NCBI GenBank assembly: GCA_004794785.1
Contig: SJOL01006399.1
Coordinates: forward strand, 55,003-119,002
DNA from: Opisthorchis felineus
Taxonomy: Eukaryota; Platyhelminthes; Trematoda; Opisthorchiida; Opisthorchiidae
Length of the DNA: 64,000 nt
Direction of reading: 5' to 3'
Shown here: piece after piece, positions 1 through 12,340 of the stretch
Numbering within the stretch: the first letter of the stretch is position 1
How the letters are laid out: every line of letters begins with the position of its first letter
The notes under the pieces: generated by a model
Told to the model about the DNA's origin: nothing
Databases searched by the model: none
Seen by the model: the letters and a program-made list of their open reading frames with translations, nothing else
Made by a program: the position numbers and the translations under genes

Positions 1-2719
1 AGGTAGTTTGCTTGAGAACTTGGGAACCCAAGTTTATTTTAACGGAACACCTATTCACAATGACAAATACTAATGACTGGATTGAAAACTTAACCAAATG
101 TGTTGTACGTATCACGCAATACCAAAACGTTGCAAGACAATACTGCAAGTTTTGATAATTCTCTCACAGCTGTTCTGTCTAAAAAATAAATAAAGTGAAT
201 TATGAGTGGAAAAGTAACACAATCAACATAATTTAGTCTACATCTGTACTGAGGGGTTATGGACAATTTGTTTCCTGTCATCCACGAATTAGTCTGGTTT
301 CCAAACTGGTAATCTAATTTAAGACTTAACTAGGTTAGCTCTACAGATAACCACACTGAATAGTGTGCAGTGGTGAACAAGTCATAAACCCTCCATAAAA
401 CGGAAAATAATTAGCAAGTCTTTGGCCTCCTACCTCTGATTCTCCCTATGTTTTATAAATGTAACCAAAATATCGGTTAATTTATCAAACCCTGACTTCG
501 GGAACCCTATCAATAAGCACTGTAGGCACTCAATAATATAATACATTGTAACCAGTTATTTGGTACACGTTTCTTTGACCGGTCTTGAACAGATGTGATC
601 AAATTTAAATATTTTATCTACCCTAAGTCAGCTGTTTTTTTGGATTGAAGTGTGTGCTCAGTAATTAGATCACCTTTGGCTGATAATTGCGCACCGTGTG
701 TTTTCCATTTCCACGCTTCCGGCTCAACATTTTTTGATGTGTACGTGCGGGTAGAGCTGAGAGTCTCATTAGGCACAGGAAGAAAATGTTTTCTGTGTAT
801 TTCAAAATCACTTGTATAACGTGTAGGTTGTTCTAGAAGCCAGGCAACACAACTTTGATATTCGGGATAAATTTAGAAACCGTATTTACCAGGTGAGATG
901 TGAACGCTCAACAGTTTATGAAATATGTACGTAGTTGTATGTATATGCTGTAGCATGTGAGAGGCATCGGAAGTCTTCATTGGATAATTTAGATAATATG
1001 AAATTTGAATTCCCCTTTAATTCTTGCAAAAGCTGCCCCACATATATTGGGTGTGTCTGACAGCTACTTCATGTTGGTAATCACCAACAGTACCTACCTT
1101 ACGAGTAGCTATGATATGTAAATATAATCCACATTTAAACGGCATACGTAACCATGCATTATACTGCACATTCGTCAGCTGCGCACAGCCGACAAATTGA
1201 CCACATAGTACTTTGGTTCTCATCTTGAACTGATCATGGCAACAGTCATAGTGCATAAGTACTATCACGGGGAAATAACAACAGCTTATACCCCACAAAA
1301 ACTTATCAGTATTTTAAAACAAGAATGCGAGCGGTGAATCTGTATCGTAAAAGAGAAATGTTTAGGTTTAGGCTAGTAAGAGACTATTTATTCAGTGATG
1401 GATAAGAAAATGGAAGGTTGAATTTTACAACCTCTCTTTCATTCGTAGGATCCCTATATTTGCTCTACCAAAAATGCAAGTGGAGCTCAGTTTAGGTGGC
1501 GTCAACCGTTAACTGCCGAACGCACGCGAACAACATAGCCATGAGCGCAACCTATATGACATGACTCCAACCAATCACGACTCGCATAAAATCGCTAGAT
1601 TTGTCTGTCTGTTACGCCAACATCCAACACCCATTAATTGTTGCTTGAAGATGGTCACTTCGGTTATTTCAACCAAGACACCTGTTGCGTAGATTGTGGT
1701 ACATTTAAGTATATACGGCAGTAAATTTATCCCCGAAAATCATTCTATCTGTCACCTACTGTCTTAAAAATGCAAGGTATTCTTTATATGCAAACTTAAC
1801 AAATTCCCATAATGACAACAAAGGCTGGACCGGGTGCACAATTTTGGAATTGGTAGAACCCGTCTGGTTCCTCATGCCTGACGTGCCCAATTGCGCTCTA
1901 ACATGCATGACAGTAGTGTCATTCTCTGCAAACAAAAACGAGTCTGTTAACTTTGATAACATAGTTTTTAAACAGGAACAGCTTACTAAGTATCTGAATG
2001 TGCTGTTTGTTTGCTCTGATTGCTTTGATTGCACACAAATACACCAATGCATTTCAAAGACCAACTACTTCAACTAGAGAAACGCAGATTTAATTTATTT
2101 ACTAATTATTCCAGGCAGGATGGATTGTGTTTAGCTGGTCGTGTTTACATTGTTCAATTCCGAATGGGAACACCTGAGAGAATGATGAAGGGTATTTATT
2201 TACTCCAGCTGAGCAAGATATTTTCACCTTCTCGCAAAACAGCTAATAAAATTATCGTTTTGATATTTTTCTGAATGTGGTGCTTTCATGGTCTTTGTGT
2301 CAATATTTTTGTGTCAGTATATTTATCCGGCAATTGTTTCTTTGCGTAAACCTACTCATCCGAGATAATATGCCTGCCGAGATGGATACTTAATGGTATT
2401 ATAATCAGGTGATTAGTAGATTATTCGGATTAAGAGTGAATTTTACACAAGTATCAGTTGCATACTTTCAGCACATTATGAGATATACTTGCCAGGAAAT
2501 TGGGGGACATCTTTGATGCGGCGGATGAAGTACATCATTATTACTTAGGATTTCCGAAAAAAACTAGGCTCGGATCCTGGTGCACAAATTGAGCGCCATA
2601 TGTTGTATAATACAGAAAGTTTAAAGCCAAAACACAGCACAGTGGAATGAAATGTTATAATCCGAACTTTTAATTGCCCTAGCCGGCCGTCTTCAAGGAC
2701 TGTTACAATCAGTTGAACA
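1..2719. other. No recognisable gene
   Basis: Only short, overlapping open frames are present. The longest (1756-2064 minus, 102 codons, overlapped by 1844-2077 plus) has no motif I recognise, and both strands are open over the same stretch, which argues against either being a gene. No convincing splice-bounded exon or repeat was seen. Confidence 0.5.
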
Positions 2720-2937
2720 CTAGTTATGTGCAGCTCTATATGGGTCTACTATCATGTCTCCTGATTGGTGTGTTCCTGAAAGCATTTGTGTATGCCGTTT
2801 GGGCTCCGTGATTCGCGCACGAAATTGCCTGGCTGTCTTGCCTGTGTATTTGGATAAACATTCTGCATTGGGAATTCGATAGACGCAGTTTGCTCGGTGT
2901 TTCGGTTGGATAGGGTCCTTAGCTCTCACGATAGGTT
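2720..2937 (-). pseudogene. Penelope-like element GIY-YIG endonuclease fragment
   Basis: This open stretch of about 70 codons reads as the C-terminal endonuclease of a Penelope-like retroelement. It begins with AKDPIQPK, the linker that precedes the nuclease in this family. It then gives NCVYRIPNAEC, where the VYRIP block is the GIY half, and KYTGKTARQFRARI, where YTG stands for YIG, followed by the expected arginine-containing helix and a KRH stretch. In intact elements this domain nicks target DNA and lies just after the reverse transcriptase. Here the frame degenerates after about residue 50 and ends at a stop. An in-frame stop lies a few codons upstream, and no reverse transcriptase is readable on the 5' side. 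The real 5' border is unknown and any start codon is meaningless for a fragment. Family assignment rests on the spaced motif set; it is an old, truncated copy. Confidence 0.6.
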
Positions 2938-3729
2938 GTTGTTAGGTGTAGAACTGAAGAATGCTCTTATCGTAATCTGAAAATATTTCCGACTGGGGCC
3001 TGAAGTGACATTTCTATGAAACATTCTCACGGTGACCACCGAGTTTTCATCCCCCTGTCTCAGTTGTTCGAGAGATCATTTTCCCCATTTGTTAGGTGAT
3101 GAGTCCCAAGGGGTACTTACTTTGCTGTAATACCTTACTGAGTCGTTTCCGTTCATCTGCTCGTATGGAATCATCCGAGCATAGATTCTTGACACGATTC
3201 ACCAACGACCCGAAAACTGCCCGTTTGACTGACAACTGATCTCAGGAGAGCCCCAATCAGAAGACATGATAGCAAACCTAAATAGCGCTGCACTTGACCC
3301 GTATTCAACTGATTGTAAAAATCCTTGAAAAAGGTTGCTCACGGCAACTGAAATGCCGAACTATAACATGTTATTCCAGTACGCTGTGTTTTGACTTAGG
3401 TTTCTCATAACGTTGTCACTATTGCCTTTCTTCAACGTGGAGATATATATTATTAAAGAGTTATTCAGCCCTAAACTTTATTGCTTCAAATAATAAAAGG
3501 CAAAATAGCTACTACTGTGTTAAGTGAAAAAATACTGGGAAAATACTGTCAAATATTAACTGACGTTTGGAACAGCTGGGTAACATACGGAAGATATGGA
3601 GTGCGAAACGGAACGATGTGAAAGGAATAACCCTGAGTCACGACACTTCTGTCACACAGCTGATGCTTCTCAATAAAGATGAAACAGATGTGGGGTGCTT
3701 CGTGTAGTTTTGGCATAGCTTGGCTTTGC
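2938..3729. other. No gene; possible ribozyme-like remnant
   Basis: No exon is recognised. At 3096-3116 on the plus strand there is a run resembling the 5' half of a hammerhead core (GTGATGAGTCCC), but the GAAA part is missing, so it is not called as a ribozyme. The minus strand may hold more decayed sequence of the adjacent PLE, but no motif is readable. Confidence 0.35.
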
Positions 3730-3795
3730 ACACAGGGTGAAATTTGAACCGGGACTTCTTTCACAGTCAAAACGCAGCGAGCAGATACTGTCAAA
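3730..3795 (-). repeat. tRNA-derived short element (candidate)
   Basis: On the minus strand a B-box-like run (GGTTCAAATTTC, at 3739-3750) is preceded by sequence that could be the anticodon arm of a tRNA. The A box is poor, so this could be chance. If real it is the RNA polymerase III promoter head of a SINE. No poly-A or other 3' end is defined. Confidence 0.3.
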
Positions 3796-3800
3796 GACGT

Positions 3801-5229
3801 CGCCTAGAAGTTAGGCGGTCACCATTGTGGACTTCTGTATCGACCGTACTTATTCGAATCATCACACGGGTTGCTAGCGGTTTTTATGAAACAGCATACA
3901 CACCTTTCGTCATTGAAGACATAAGAAACTTGATTACTCATTATTATTTTTGTACATTAACCCATAGACCAAGACCAGCTTACCACGACTGGACGAAAAC
4001 ATTTGAACGCTTAGCAGTGGCCTGTGGCGAGTGTTCCATGTAACGTGAGTAAAGATTAATAATTTACATCACATCGTGATCACATCATACTCTAATGGGA
4101 AGGCTTTAGTAGATATAAAGCGGCCGGTACTGAAGACATGCCTAATAACTGATTGCTATTGGGTGCTGTTGGTTGCTCCAACATCAGCCCTGTTCGGGAA
4201 CCAAAGAGGTAATTAATCCCAGCAGTTGCCTTAAATGAAGTCTTCCAAGATTTTGGGTTAGGCTGTAGATAAATTGTAGGGCAAATGGGAAAGAACGAAG
4301 AAAATTTCGTCTATAGGGAGCTTTCCTGAGTAAATAAACTTTGAATGGATTTGCCACAGGACTATCTCAGGATTTAGGCTCAGTTAAATACAGTATAACT
4401 CTCTAGTGGATTACGATTCAAGTTTTGATAAGTTGGTGTTATTCGCTTGAAGAATGACTGTATATTTTTACCAGCCGCTTGGGATACTTTGACGATCTTA
4501 TAATCTTTTCACTACCAGGAAAATATTTTATGAAACTGCTTGATTTTAAAGCGCATATTTTAATGTACTACATTAGAGCTTTTGTCATGAAAATTGTTGT
4601 ACCGGATTCGGAAAACGAGTTTTAGTCAACGGAATAATCCAGTGGTCTTCTTACACCGAAGTCCTTTCATAAAAAGCGCGTGCACGTGAACCGGACTGAA
4701 AGGGTTTATGGTCGATCCCGATTAGCAACACCACTCTGCGTGTGTTCGCATCTGACAAGTGCCAAATGGGTTTTTCGTAAAAAAATACTTGAACTCTGGG
4801 ACTTATTTCCTTGGTTCCTCTTAAAAAAGAAGTAGCATATAAATAAGGAGTTCCGCCATTTCACCGAGATCTCACCGCAGAAAGTGCCGAATTCGTGCAG
4901 CAGTTAACGAGCCCATCTGCTCCGGGATTATAGAGTTTTCTTTAACGAAGTAACGGCAAAATAGTTATTTACGTCAGAAGCCCGCAGCTGACCAGAAGTG
5001 ACTGACCATTAGTAGTGTAATGAATGTTATCATATGAGGATATCATGTCGTAGAAATGATTGCAGAAACCACGTCCATAACAGCCGATTCTAGTACACAC
5101 TACATTGGATGGTTGAAAGCATGGACCCAGTAAGTAAACGAATGGGCTGTTGATCAGGTGACATTTGATTTGTTCAACGAGCTTGTCAGTTGGTTTGCAA
5201 ACGTTTCGCTAACATGCGAGGGGGCTTCG
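3801..5229. other. No recognisable gene
   Basis: A plus-strand open frame at 3744-4043 (99 codons) overlaps the tRNA-like stretch and a minus-strand frame, and shows no known domain. The rest is short frames only. Nothing else is supported. Confidence 0.45.
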
Positions 5230-6479
5230 TCAATGCGCAGCTGGATTAGCAATTCCTCCACTTTTGTTTGAGCTTATATTGCCACTGAAAGGCATTTGAT
5301 AACTGCGACATGATTGTTGGTGCGTAATTTGATTGGTACTTTTGGAATTTGGATAACTTCTTGGCCTGATTATCTTGCATCCGGCTGACTCGTTAAGCCT
5401 CTCCACTTTGGTAGTTCTCTCCATTTTTTCCGGTTGGTCCATTTTGTTCTTCCGTTATGTTGCGCTCCGACTGATCATTTTGCCACTTGATTGTTTCATA
5501 GTATGTTTTATATACACATGTGGTTTACTTCCTTTGATTCTACTGGTCCTTTTGCCACTTTGTTGTGGTTTTGTTCTTGGTTTGTTCATGGGGCATAGTA
5601 TTGTTTGAGGTAGCTTTCATTTGTTGTTCTGCTCTACCGGTTCATTTTCGGCTTGCGTGTGGGTTCCTGTGGACATAACATTTATCCGGGCTTTTGTGTC
5701 CCCTTACTGGGTGCTCCAAAATTCGTTGTTCATGAGTACTTTGTAGATTGGGTCGATTTCACAGTGTCTGTTGATGGGTTTGTTAGCTGGGTACTATGCC
5801 TCATAAATTCAATTCCGTTACTTGTTCTAAATTGAACAAGAATATGGACAATGTCCCAGTTGAATATATATCCCTTCTCATCTTTTTGTATGGAGAAGAG
5901 TGAGGATTAGTCATGCCATCTATCTTCAAATTGGTGTTCGTACGTTCTGGTTGGTGGATTTCTCGATGTTGGTCCATCGCAGCCTTACATCAGATTTTGA
6001 AAATAACGCCGGGCTTTTTGTTGTTTACAGTTTTTCTCCTGGTTTCGATAGTCCTTGCAAAGTGTCCGGAGGCCAGCCGTCCCTAATAACCGAACATCAC
6101 ATCAATTGGACGGATGTGTCACGTGCGGGCTATGGACCAAACAAAGGCATGCCCTGATTGGTCAGAATGCCTGCCAATCTGGATCGAGCATTTTTTGCTT
6201 GACGCTTCTCGCCCCCTCACGGAGATTCTAGCACGACCTTGTGGAACATTCTGTGATTACAGTTGTAATAATCTTCCTTTGTCTCCTTAAAGGGCTGTCT
6301 GAAGCTACCGTACCTTTTGATATACCATAGTGGGCGGAGCAGGAAATCAAGGGCCGATATAGACTTGCAAGACCGTTCAGCAAGTCACAACACGAAGTGT
6401 GTTCGTTCCTTTTGTACGCGAATGTTATGACTGCCGTCGTAAAATTTACGCAGTCACTTCCAAAATATCTTTGTAATAA
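5230..6479 (-). other. A-rich minus-strand tract, probably PLE 3' part
   Basis: The plus strand is strikingly T-rich, so the minus strand is A-rich like the sense strand of the PLE reverse transcriptase that ends at about 6480. By position this should hold the linker, GIY-YIG domain and 3' end of that element. I could not read a GIY-YIG motif here. The plus-strand hydrophobic open frames (5375-5608, 5653-5835, 5900-6157) are best explained as complements of this A-rich sequence and not as membrane proteins. Element membership is inferred from strand composition and position. Confidence 0.3.
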
Positions 6480-7820
6480 GGGGTTCTAATCTGTCTCTCT
6501 TATCTTTGTTTTGTTAAACTTCGTTGGGTTACGTTTTCCCAAGAATCTCCAAATAAACGTTTCCGAACAACCAATTATTTGGCAAACTTCGTGCAAAATA
6601 TTTTTTGTTTTGAATTTTCAATTTAGTGGTTTTACAGTGTGTTTCAAACCGCTAAATTTGTATACAGCCGCAGATCTGCTTTTGAAATCTAGCTTATTTA
6701 TAATGGTAGGTCAGGATTGGATCCATGAATCGTTTTCTTTCTCCACTGCAAATTCAGTGTCGTTGGAAGCCTTGTTGAGTAGTTACTTTGCTCGCTTCAT
6801 TTTACTTCCTTTTGGTTACGACGAAGACGCCGTTCACGTAAAGGATCCAAAATTTTGAATTTATGTCCTGAAGTGTGGCTCGTTGCAGCTTCCGCAGTGA
6901 AATCTCTGCGAAGAATCCTGAAGTCAGCAACCTGATCAGTGTATCTTCATTTGCTCGTAAAGATCTTCAGAATAGGTGACCAAACAGAGTTTGAGCTACT
7001 TACCCGTATCTTCCTTGTTTAGGCAATCGCTTGGATGCCCGCGGCTATCCAACAGTTCACACGTCATTGCTTTGGCTGAACTGACGTTCACCACCATGAA
7101 CAGCGTGCTCACATCGAGCGATACCATTTCCTTTTCTTCGATTTGTTTGTACATCAGTTTGTCTAAGAACTGTTTTGTTTTGTTGATTGAGTACTGGGAT
7201 CCATTAGTAGGGTAGTTCAGTTTTTTCCGCAGCTGTTTTGAAAGCATGTAGGTTGGTGTTTCGGGGAACGACACCATAAACCACAGTGTTATGGGCATTT
7301 TGCGCAACTTCGGGAGTCCAGAGAAGCGTGGAATATTAGAGTCCCGAGCTCTAATTCTCTCGTTTTCTTCTTTCGTGATCTTTTCCAGATTTTGGATTCT
7401 CTTGAGAGTTTTATCGCTTTCAGCTCCGCGGTTTTTGTTTTGCTTGTTTTCTATACGGGAAACGGTGGTGGTATCTTCGAGTAGAGCTTTTGTTTTGCTT
7501 AGGTAGTCCGATTTGCCCATGATGACTGTCAGGTGACTGTCAGGACGATGACTTATCCGTCATTCTTTGAGCTGTTCATTGCCCTGCTGCGTGTAATGGC
7601 TGAAACGACTTTGCGACAAAGTTGTTCGTCAATTGTTCTCGTCTAGCTCAGTAAATTTGATTACCGCCTCTGAGCTGACCAAGCACTCGATTTTCGTGGC
7701 ACAATTGCTTTGCAAATTGAGACCTTTGACAAGGACATTTTGTTCCACCTGATTTAGTTTGTTACTGAAAAGTTTCTCAATCCGTGCTTCGTACCAGCTG
7801 CATTTGTCTCTGTGATTCAT
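6480..7820 (-). pseudogene. Penelope-like element reverse transcriptase, decayed
   Basis: Reading the minus strand from 7820, consecutive pieces in shifting frames match the PLE reverse transcriptase in the correct order. First comes the N-terminal block VEQNVLVKGLNLQ. Next is MGKSDYLSKTKALLED (about 7520), then PRFSGLPKLRKMP with FPETPTYMLSKQL. Motif A is MVSLDVSTLF (aspartate kept). A motif B region follows in which the usual glycine- and proline-rich signature is replaced (DTLIRLLTSGFFAE). Then SKFWILYVNGVFVVTKR carries motif C, and LNKASNDTEFAVEKEND is the thumb. Finally GCSETFIWRFLGKRNPTK lies near 6500. The family makes cDNA from its own RNA at telomeres or nicked DNA. Motif C reads YVNG where the family has YVDD, so both catalytic aspartates are lost. 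Stops and at least three frameshifts confirm a dead copy. The longest continuous frame is 6996-7520. Confidence 0.8.
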
Positions 7821-10800
7821 AACCAGTCTAGATATGTTCCTATTCCAGTGTAGCTTTCTTGTTTTAGCTGATAGATCTAGCTCTTTGTCCCATTGCTACG
7901 CTAAGCTACAAGAGCTCTGGTCTCACCGTTCTTATGCAGGCATCCCTCTTTTTAATGGCGATTCTCTTATATATTTTAGACAGTATTAGTAACCATAATC
8001 ATAAATCTTACCATCCATTTGTCGTTTTATCCAGCTAAATTACAGGTTTGTGGTAGACTTGGTATGGTTTGTAGGTAACCGTGCCTGAAAGAATGCCTTT
8101 GCACATGCATTCGTGAAGAAAGTATACCTGTCGTCGTGTAATGGCCTATCGGCAGGCGAAAGCTGCCTAACGACGGGCTGTTTTATGCATACAACGTTCG
8201 ATGTTTGGACATACTGCAAAGGAAGCCAATCTTATGTATAATAGACAGCTGGGCCCAATCATCTGATACGGCGTTATTTCCAAGATCAGTTGAATGGTAA
8301 CCAAAAATGGTAACCAACCAAAATCTCAAGTACTGGAAGGTGGGGGGGGGTGGGAAACCTAACTTTGTTGACGCATTTTTTATAATGCTTCAAGTGCCAT
8401 TGTAAAAGCTATTCTTTCAAGTTGCACGATAGGTAAGGAGAAACCCTGATTACATCAGCCATGAATGGAACACGACATCAGGTGCACAGTCATATGTTTG
8501 TGGCGACAGTCCCGATTGCTATTTAGTGGTGACTGAGACTGCGTAGGCTACTGGGCTCATCGGAGGAGGTGCCAGCATGGACGACATTCAGAATCGTTGC
8601 GCTTGAAGCAGTGGAGAGTGTAAAGTATAAAAGCCGGTCACATACTGAACACTGATGTTTCATTTTATTCACCTACAGTACTATCCAAATGTGGCTTTTT
8701 TCTGAGAGAAACATGTTCCAATTATCAGATTTTTATGCAAGTGAAAGATGATGCAAGATGCAAATTCATGATGTCTTTTTGATGACTTACCGGGAAATTT
8801 CAAATGTTTATAATGCAAAACGGTTTGTGGATTTAACTTTCAGACGTTGAAAAAGAAATCAGAAAACTGACGCATTTAATGAAAACTGAAAATTTGGCTT
8901 GCTCTGTCGTAATGATCGGAATAGAATGTGGGAAATGAAAAAATCCGTCACCGGCTTGCAGTATTTGTTGTCTACTAGTCTGACTGGTTCTCCAACAAAC
9001 GTGACATGTGAAGTGAAGATAAGGGTTACCTTGGAAATGATAAATTTAAGCAAGTGTGATGACACCATAAATGCAGCTATACTATCAAAGTATTTTTGTT
9101 GCTGCGTCATTAAACCGAGAGAAGCATAACACAGGCATTTTGTGGCTGGCTCATTTACGTAGTTACGGTTAACTGACCCGCTGTCACTGGTGAGGTGACC
9201 TTGGATTTCAAGATATGCTCTGGATTTTACGAAGACTGGATTTCACGAGAAGACTGGTCCTACATTCTAGGTTCTGTCCGATTTGATTCGGTCGCCCAAT
9301 TCACGATAACAGGCCAGTGGAAGCACATTAGAGGTCCTTATACAGGATGCTATTTATAATGTAAATTGGTACTGACTTGTCAGTGGTTGACACATGCACT
9401 GGGCATACTGTCTAGTTGTTCGGTAACTACATTTTAACGTTTATGTTCTTGAAAAGAAATGTACCATTTATTTGAATGTGACCAAATCATTGAGCCAGCC
9501 GTTCGGACCCATCGGCTCACACTTTAGTTATTTTTAGGCAAAATTATCAATTTTTGTTCATCGGGATTAAACCAACTGAATACTGCACAAAACAGTCGAT
9601 CTAGTTTAACGCGGCCACATACAACAGTTCGAAGAAACCCTGTAAATTTGCGGTCCCAACAGCTTTGGCTATGACAACTTCGGATAACGCTGAAGAATAC
9701 GAATCGCTGACAGAATATGAACGCTATCTCTGAGGTGGAAATAAAATGAGAGATGTCCACATATATGGAGAAATAAAGTAAACAGAAAAGGACTTCTGTC
9801 ATGTAAATTAGCCCTCACTCCTGTGACAAGCGACAACTATTTCCCTAAAACTCTCCACAAACGGAGGCTGCTTCCTCCACTAAGGCAGTTGAAAAAATTC
9901 ACTATTTCGTTCTGTAAAAGCCCAAAACCCGCGTCTTAAATATGTTTACTAGTTTGGTCAATGTGTTGATGTTCACAGAATTGTTATTGGTTTCACTTGT
10001 AAGAGAAAACCGATGGGCATGTCAATAAATACCCGGAAGATCATAGACGAAGGCTTCTGTATTCTTTCAAAAGAATTTCATAAAACGTTATTCAATAAGT
10101 AAGTAAGACAAAGAAGGAGAGAGCACGCAACTGGGTTCACCTTATCATTTTTCTTCCGGTTTTGTGGGCTAGCAATTAAATCCATTGTGACTGAGTGATT
10201 TACGGTCTTGATTTCATGTCTGATAATAAGTCAAAGTTATAAAAGATGTTAGAATCACAGCGACCGATTTTGCTGTTGCAACAGTGAATCAACTATATTA
10301 AATTTAAATCATATTAGCCGTAGTTGACCTCGTAGTTGAGAGCTCAGAAGGTCATGGTTGGACCAGAGCTATATGACTGCATATATACACTGAATTACAT
10401 GCTGCCGAAGTATTTTGACTTTACGACGCATGACTCAGAGATCACCCGTAACAAACAAGATTCCGCTTAGGCCAAGAAAGAATTTATTTCAGAGGTAGTG
10501 AAAATAGTTTCGACGACACCAAATTTCAATTTGTTATGAAAAAGTCTTTTTAGATATTAAGCGACTCGGATAGGTCGGCAACAACGTGCCTCGTTGAGCA
10601 GCTGCATTTTCATTTATGCAAACGTGTCATCTCGGCGAGTGTTAAATTGCGATAACTGTACCTGATGAGCTCCGGGAAAGTATCCAAATGACAGAGGGAA
10701 AAACACGCTGACTTACAGATGAATAAAAATGAAACAATCTTTTGGTATCCTCTGTCTACACGAAAGGACTTAAGTGCAACTCCATTAAAACTAACGAATG

Positions 10801-10929
10801 TACATACCTGCACAACGAAGGATATTGAAGATCTACTCAGAATGCTATTTATAGGAAAAACTAAACTTATATTACATAGTAGCTCTCATTTTGTTGCGAC
10901 TAGCCAGGTGGGGAACAGTGGAGTAATTT
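7821..10929. other. No recognisable gene
   Basis: Only short open frames are found (for example 8899-9129 plus and 9524-9802 minus), with no known motif and with the opposite strand open as well. A G9 homopolymer lies at 8342-8350. A run at 10660 (CTGATGAGCTCCGGGAAAG) resembles a hammerhead core, but its stem II does not pair. Confidence 0.45.
8342..8350 (+). repeat. G9 homopolymer
   Basis: Nine consecutive G residues, followed by TGGG. A tract of the same length borders the assembly gap at 33881. Confidence 0.9.
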
Positions 10930-12340
10930 AAAAAAAACACTCTGAAGGATAACATATTAGGAGACTTTTCGCCTTACTTCTGTACCGGAGGACAAAAATG
11001 TCGGGAGCAGGTAATTCAAGGAGCGGGTTTCAGAAATTGACTGCAAAATCTGATTTGTGATGGAAAACGTATAACCTAGATGCAAGACGACAATATTTAG
11101 AAGAGATATTAGGCCAGTAAGTAAAGTCATTTCGAAGATTCGCCTGAGATTACGGAAGTTATTTTGGAAAAATAGAGCTAGCAAATAAATACGAAACGGT
11201 GTGAACAAGAACAGTGAAGGAGGGGAATGAAAATATGTGAATAGTTAACTGAATCAGTTTTCTGTTGGGAAGGTTAGGTTTTCACCGTTTGAGAAGTCTG
11301 ATTCAGTGGGTGCATGTAAGTGCAAAAGGATAAGTGCCGGTAACAAACGTCAAAAGTTTTCTTTCGAAGTCAAATGGAAGTTCTGAAATCCCCTTAAATT
11401 TTAGAGAAGGAGAATACAAACAACAACTGCAGTTGTTGCGTATTCATGAGTCAGAGGAACAAATGGAGTATGATGGATTAGCCAATGGTAACCTGCAAAG
11501 TGTGAACGACTTAAGTCTTACAGAGTTTTGCGGCAGAGCTAAGAACCATCAGCCCGTTTACAGGATCCAGTGAAGAGGACAGCTCTAATGTCTTCAGTTC
11601 ATTCAAGTGGCGAGTAACCCAGCAGAGATTAGAAGTGTACATCAATATTGCCAGATGAAGGCTATGAAATTTGAATTTTTGTACTGTGGAAGGGAGGTAA
11701 AATTGCCACAGCCAGCTGAGTGTTAAAAGGTACCCGAAAAATCAAAGCTTATTCGTGAGAAACATCTGGCTTTGGTAATAAAGGTGAACCAAAAATGGAG
11801 AAGACATTGAAAAACCGAATCATGTTTAACCACGTACAAACAAATGGGATGCATGAAAATGTTCCGTGACGTGATGTTTATGAGGAATTTGCTTTTTTAT
11901 CTGCAACCTTCGCCTGGTGAATTAATAGATTACCCTTTATCACAAAATCAGTAAACCCATGGGGGTAAGAGAGTTTGGTGTACCATAACGAATAACATGG
12001 AAAGGCTTATTCTATTCGAAAGCCTTACGGAGACGCACAGTGTATTGAAAAAAGGACCCCCAGGACGAGACAGTGCAATTTTATCAAGCCGCAATCGAAC
12101 GTGGAAGTGCGAAATACGTTACAGCCGGGCTATGGAATTTGTACGAAGAAAGCAAATTTCGGTGCATGAGGAGAAGCACAGTAACGTGAACTTAATGATA
12201 TCGCTGAGTGGTGTCCTTTTGGCCATGCTATTCTACGAGACCAAAAAGAAAAAAGGACAATGGGGGAATTACTGATGCAAAACAAAACTGGGACTAGAGA
12301 TTTTAATTCACAAAACAATAAATAAGATAACCACATGTTT
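10930..12340 (+). other. Purine-rich block with short open frames
   Basis: The plus strand is visibly A- and G-rich over about 1.4 kb. It contains two unrecognised open frames, 11334-11573 (79 codons, acidic and glutamine-rich) and 11997-12275 (92 codons, lysine- and arginine-rich). Neither shows a known domain or clear splice borders. The composition could be the sense strand of a decayed element; no reverse-transcriptase motif was found. Confidence 0.25.

Noticed and set aside
4660..4735. GGTCGATCCCG as a tRNA B box on the plus strand
   Set aside because: One base of the B box is missing and no A box lies at a suitable distance.
5375..5835. Plus-strand hydrophobic open frames that look like membrane proteins
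   Set aside because: The strand is T-rich, which yields Phe/Leu/Val-rich translations. The minus strand is the A-rich continuation of a Penelope-like element, so these are shadows.
8545..8575. Minus-strand CGATGAGCCC near CGCAGTCTC, similar to the hammerhead repeat
   Set aside because: The order of blocks is wrong and there is no GAAA core, so the resemblance is likely chance.
10660..10680. Hammerhead-like CTGATGAGCTCCGGGAAAG on the plus strand
   Set aside because: Both core pieces are present, but the bases between them cannot form stem II and stems I and III are not evident.
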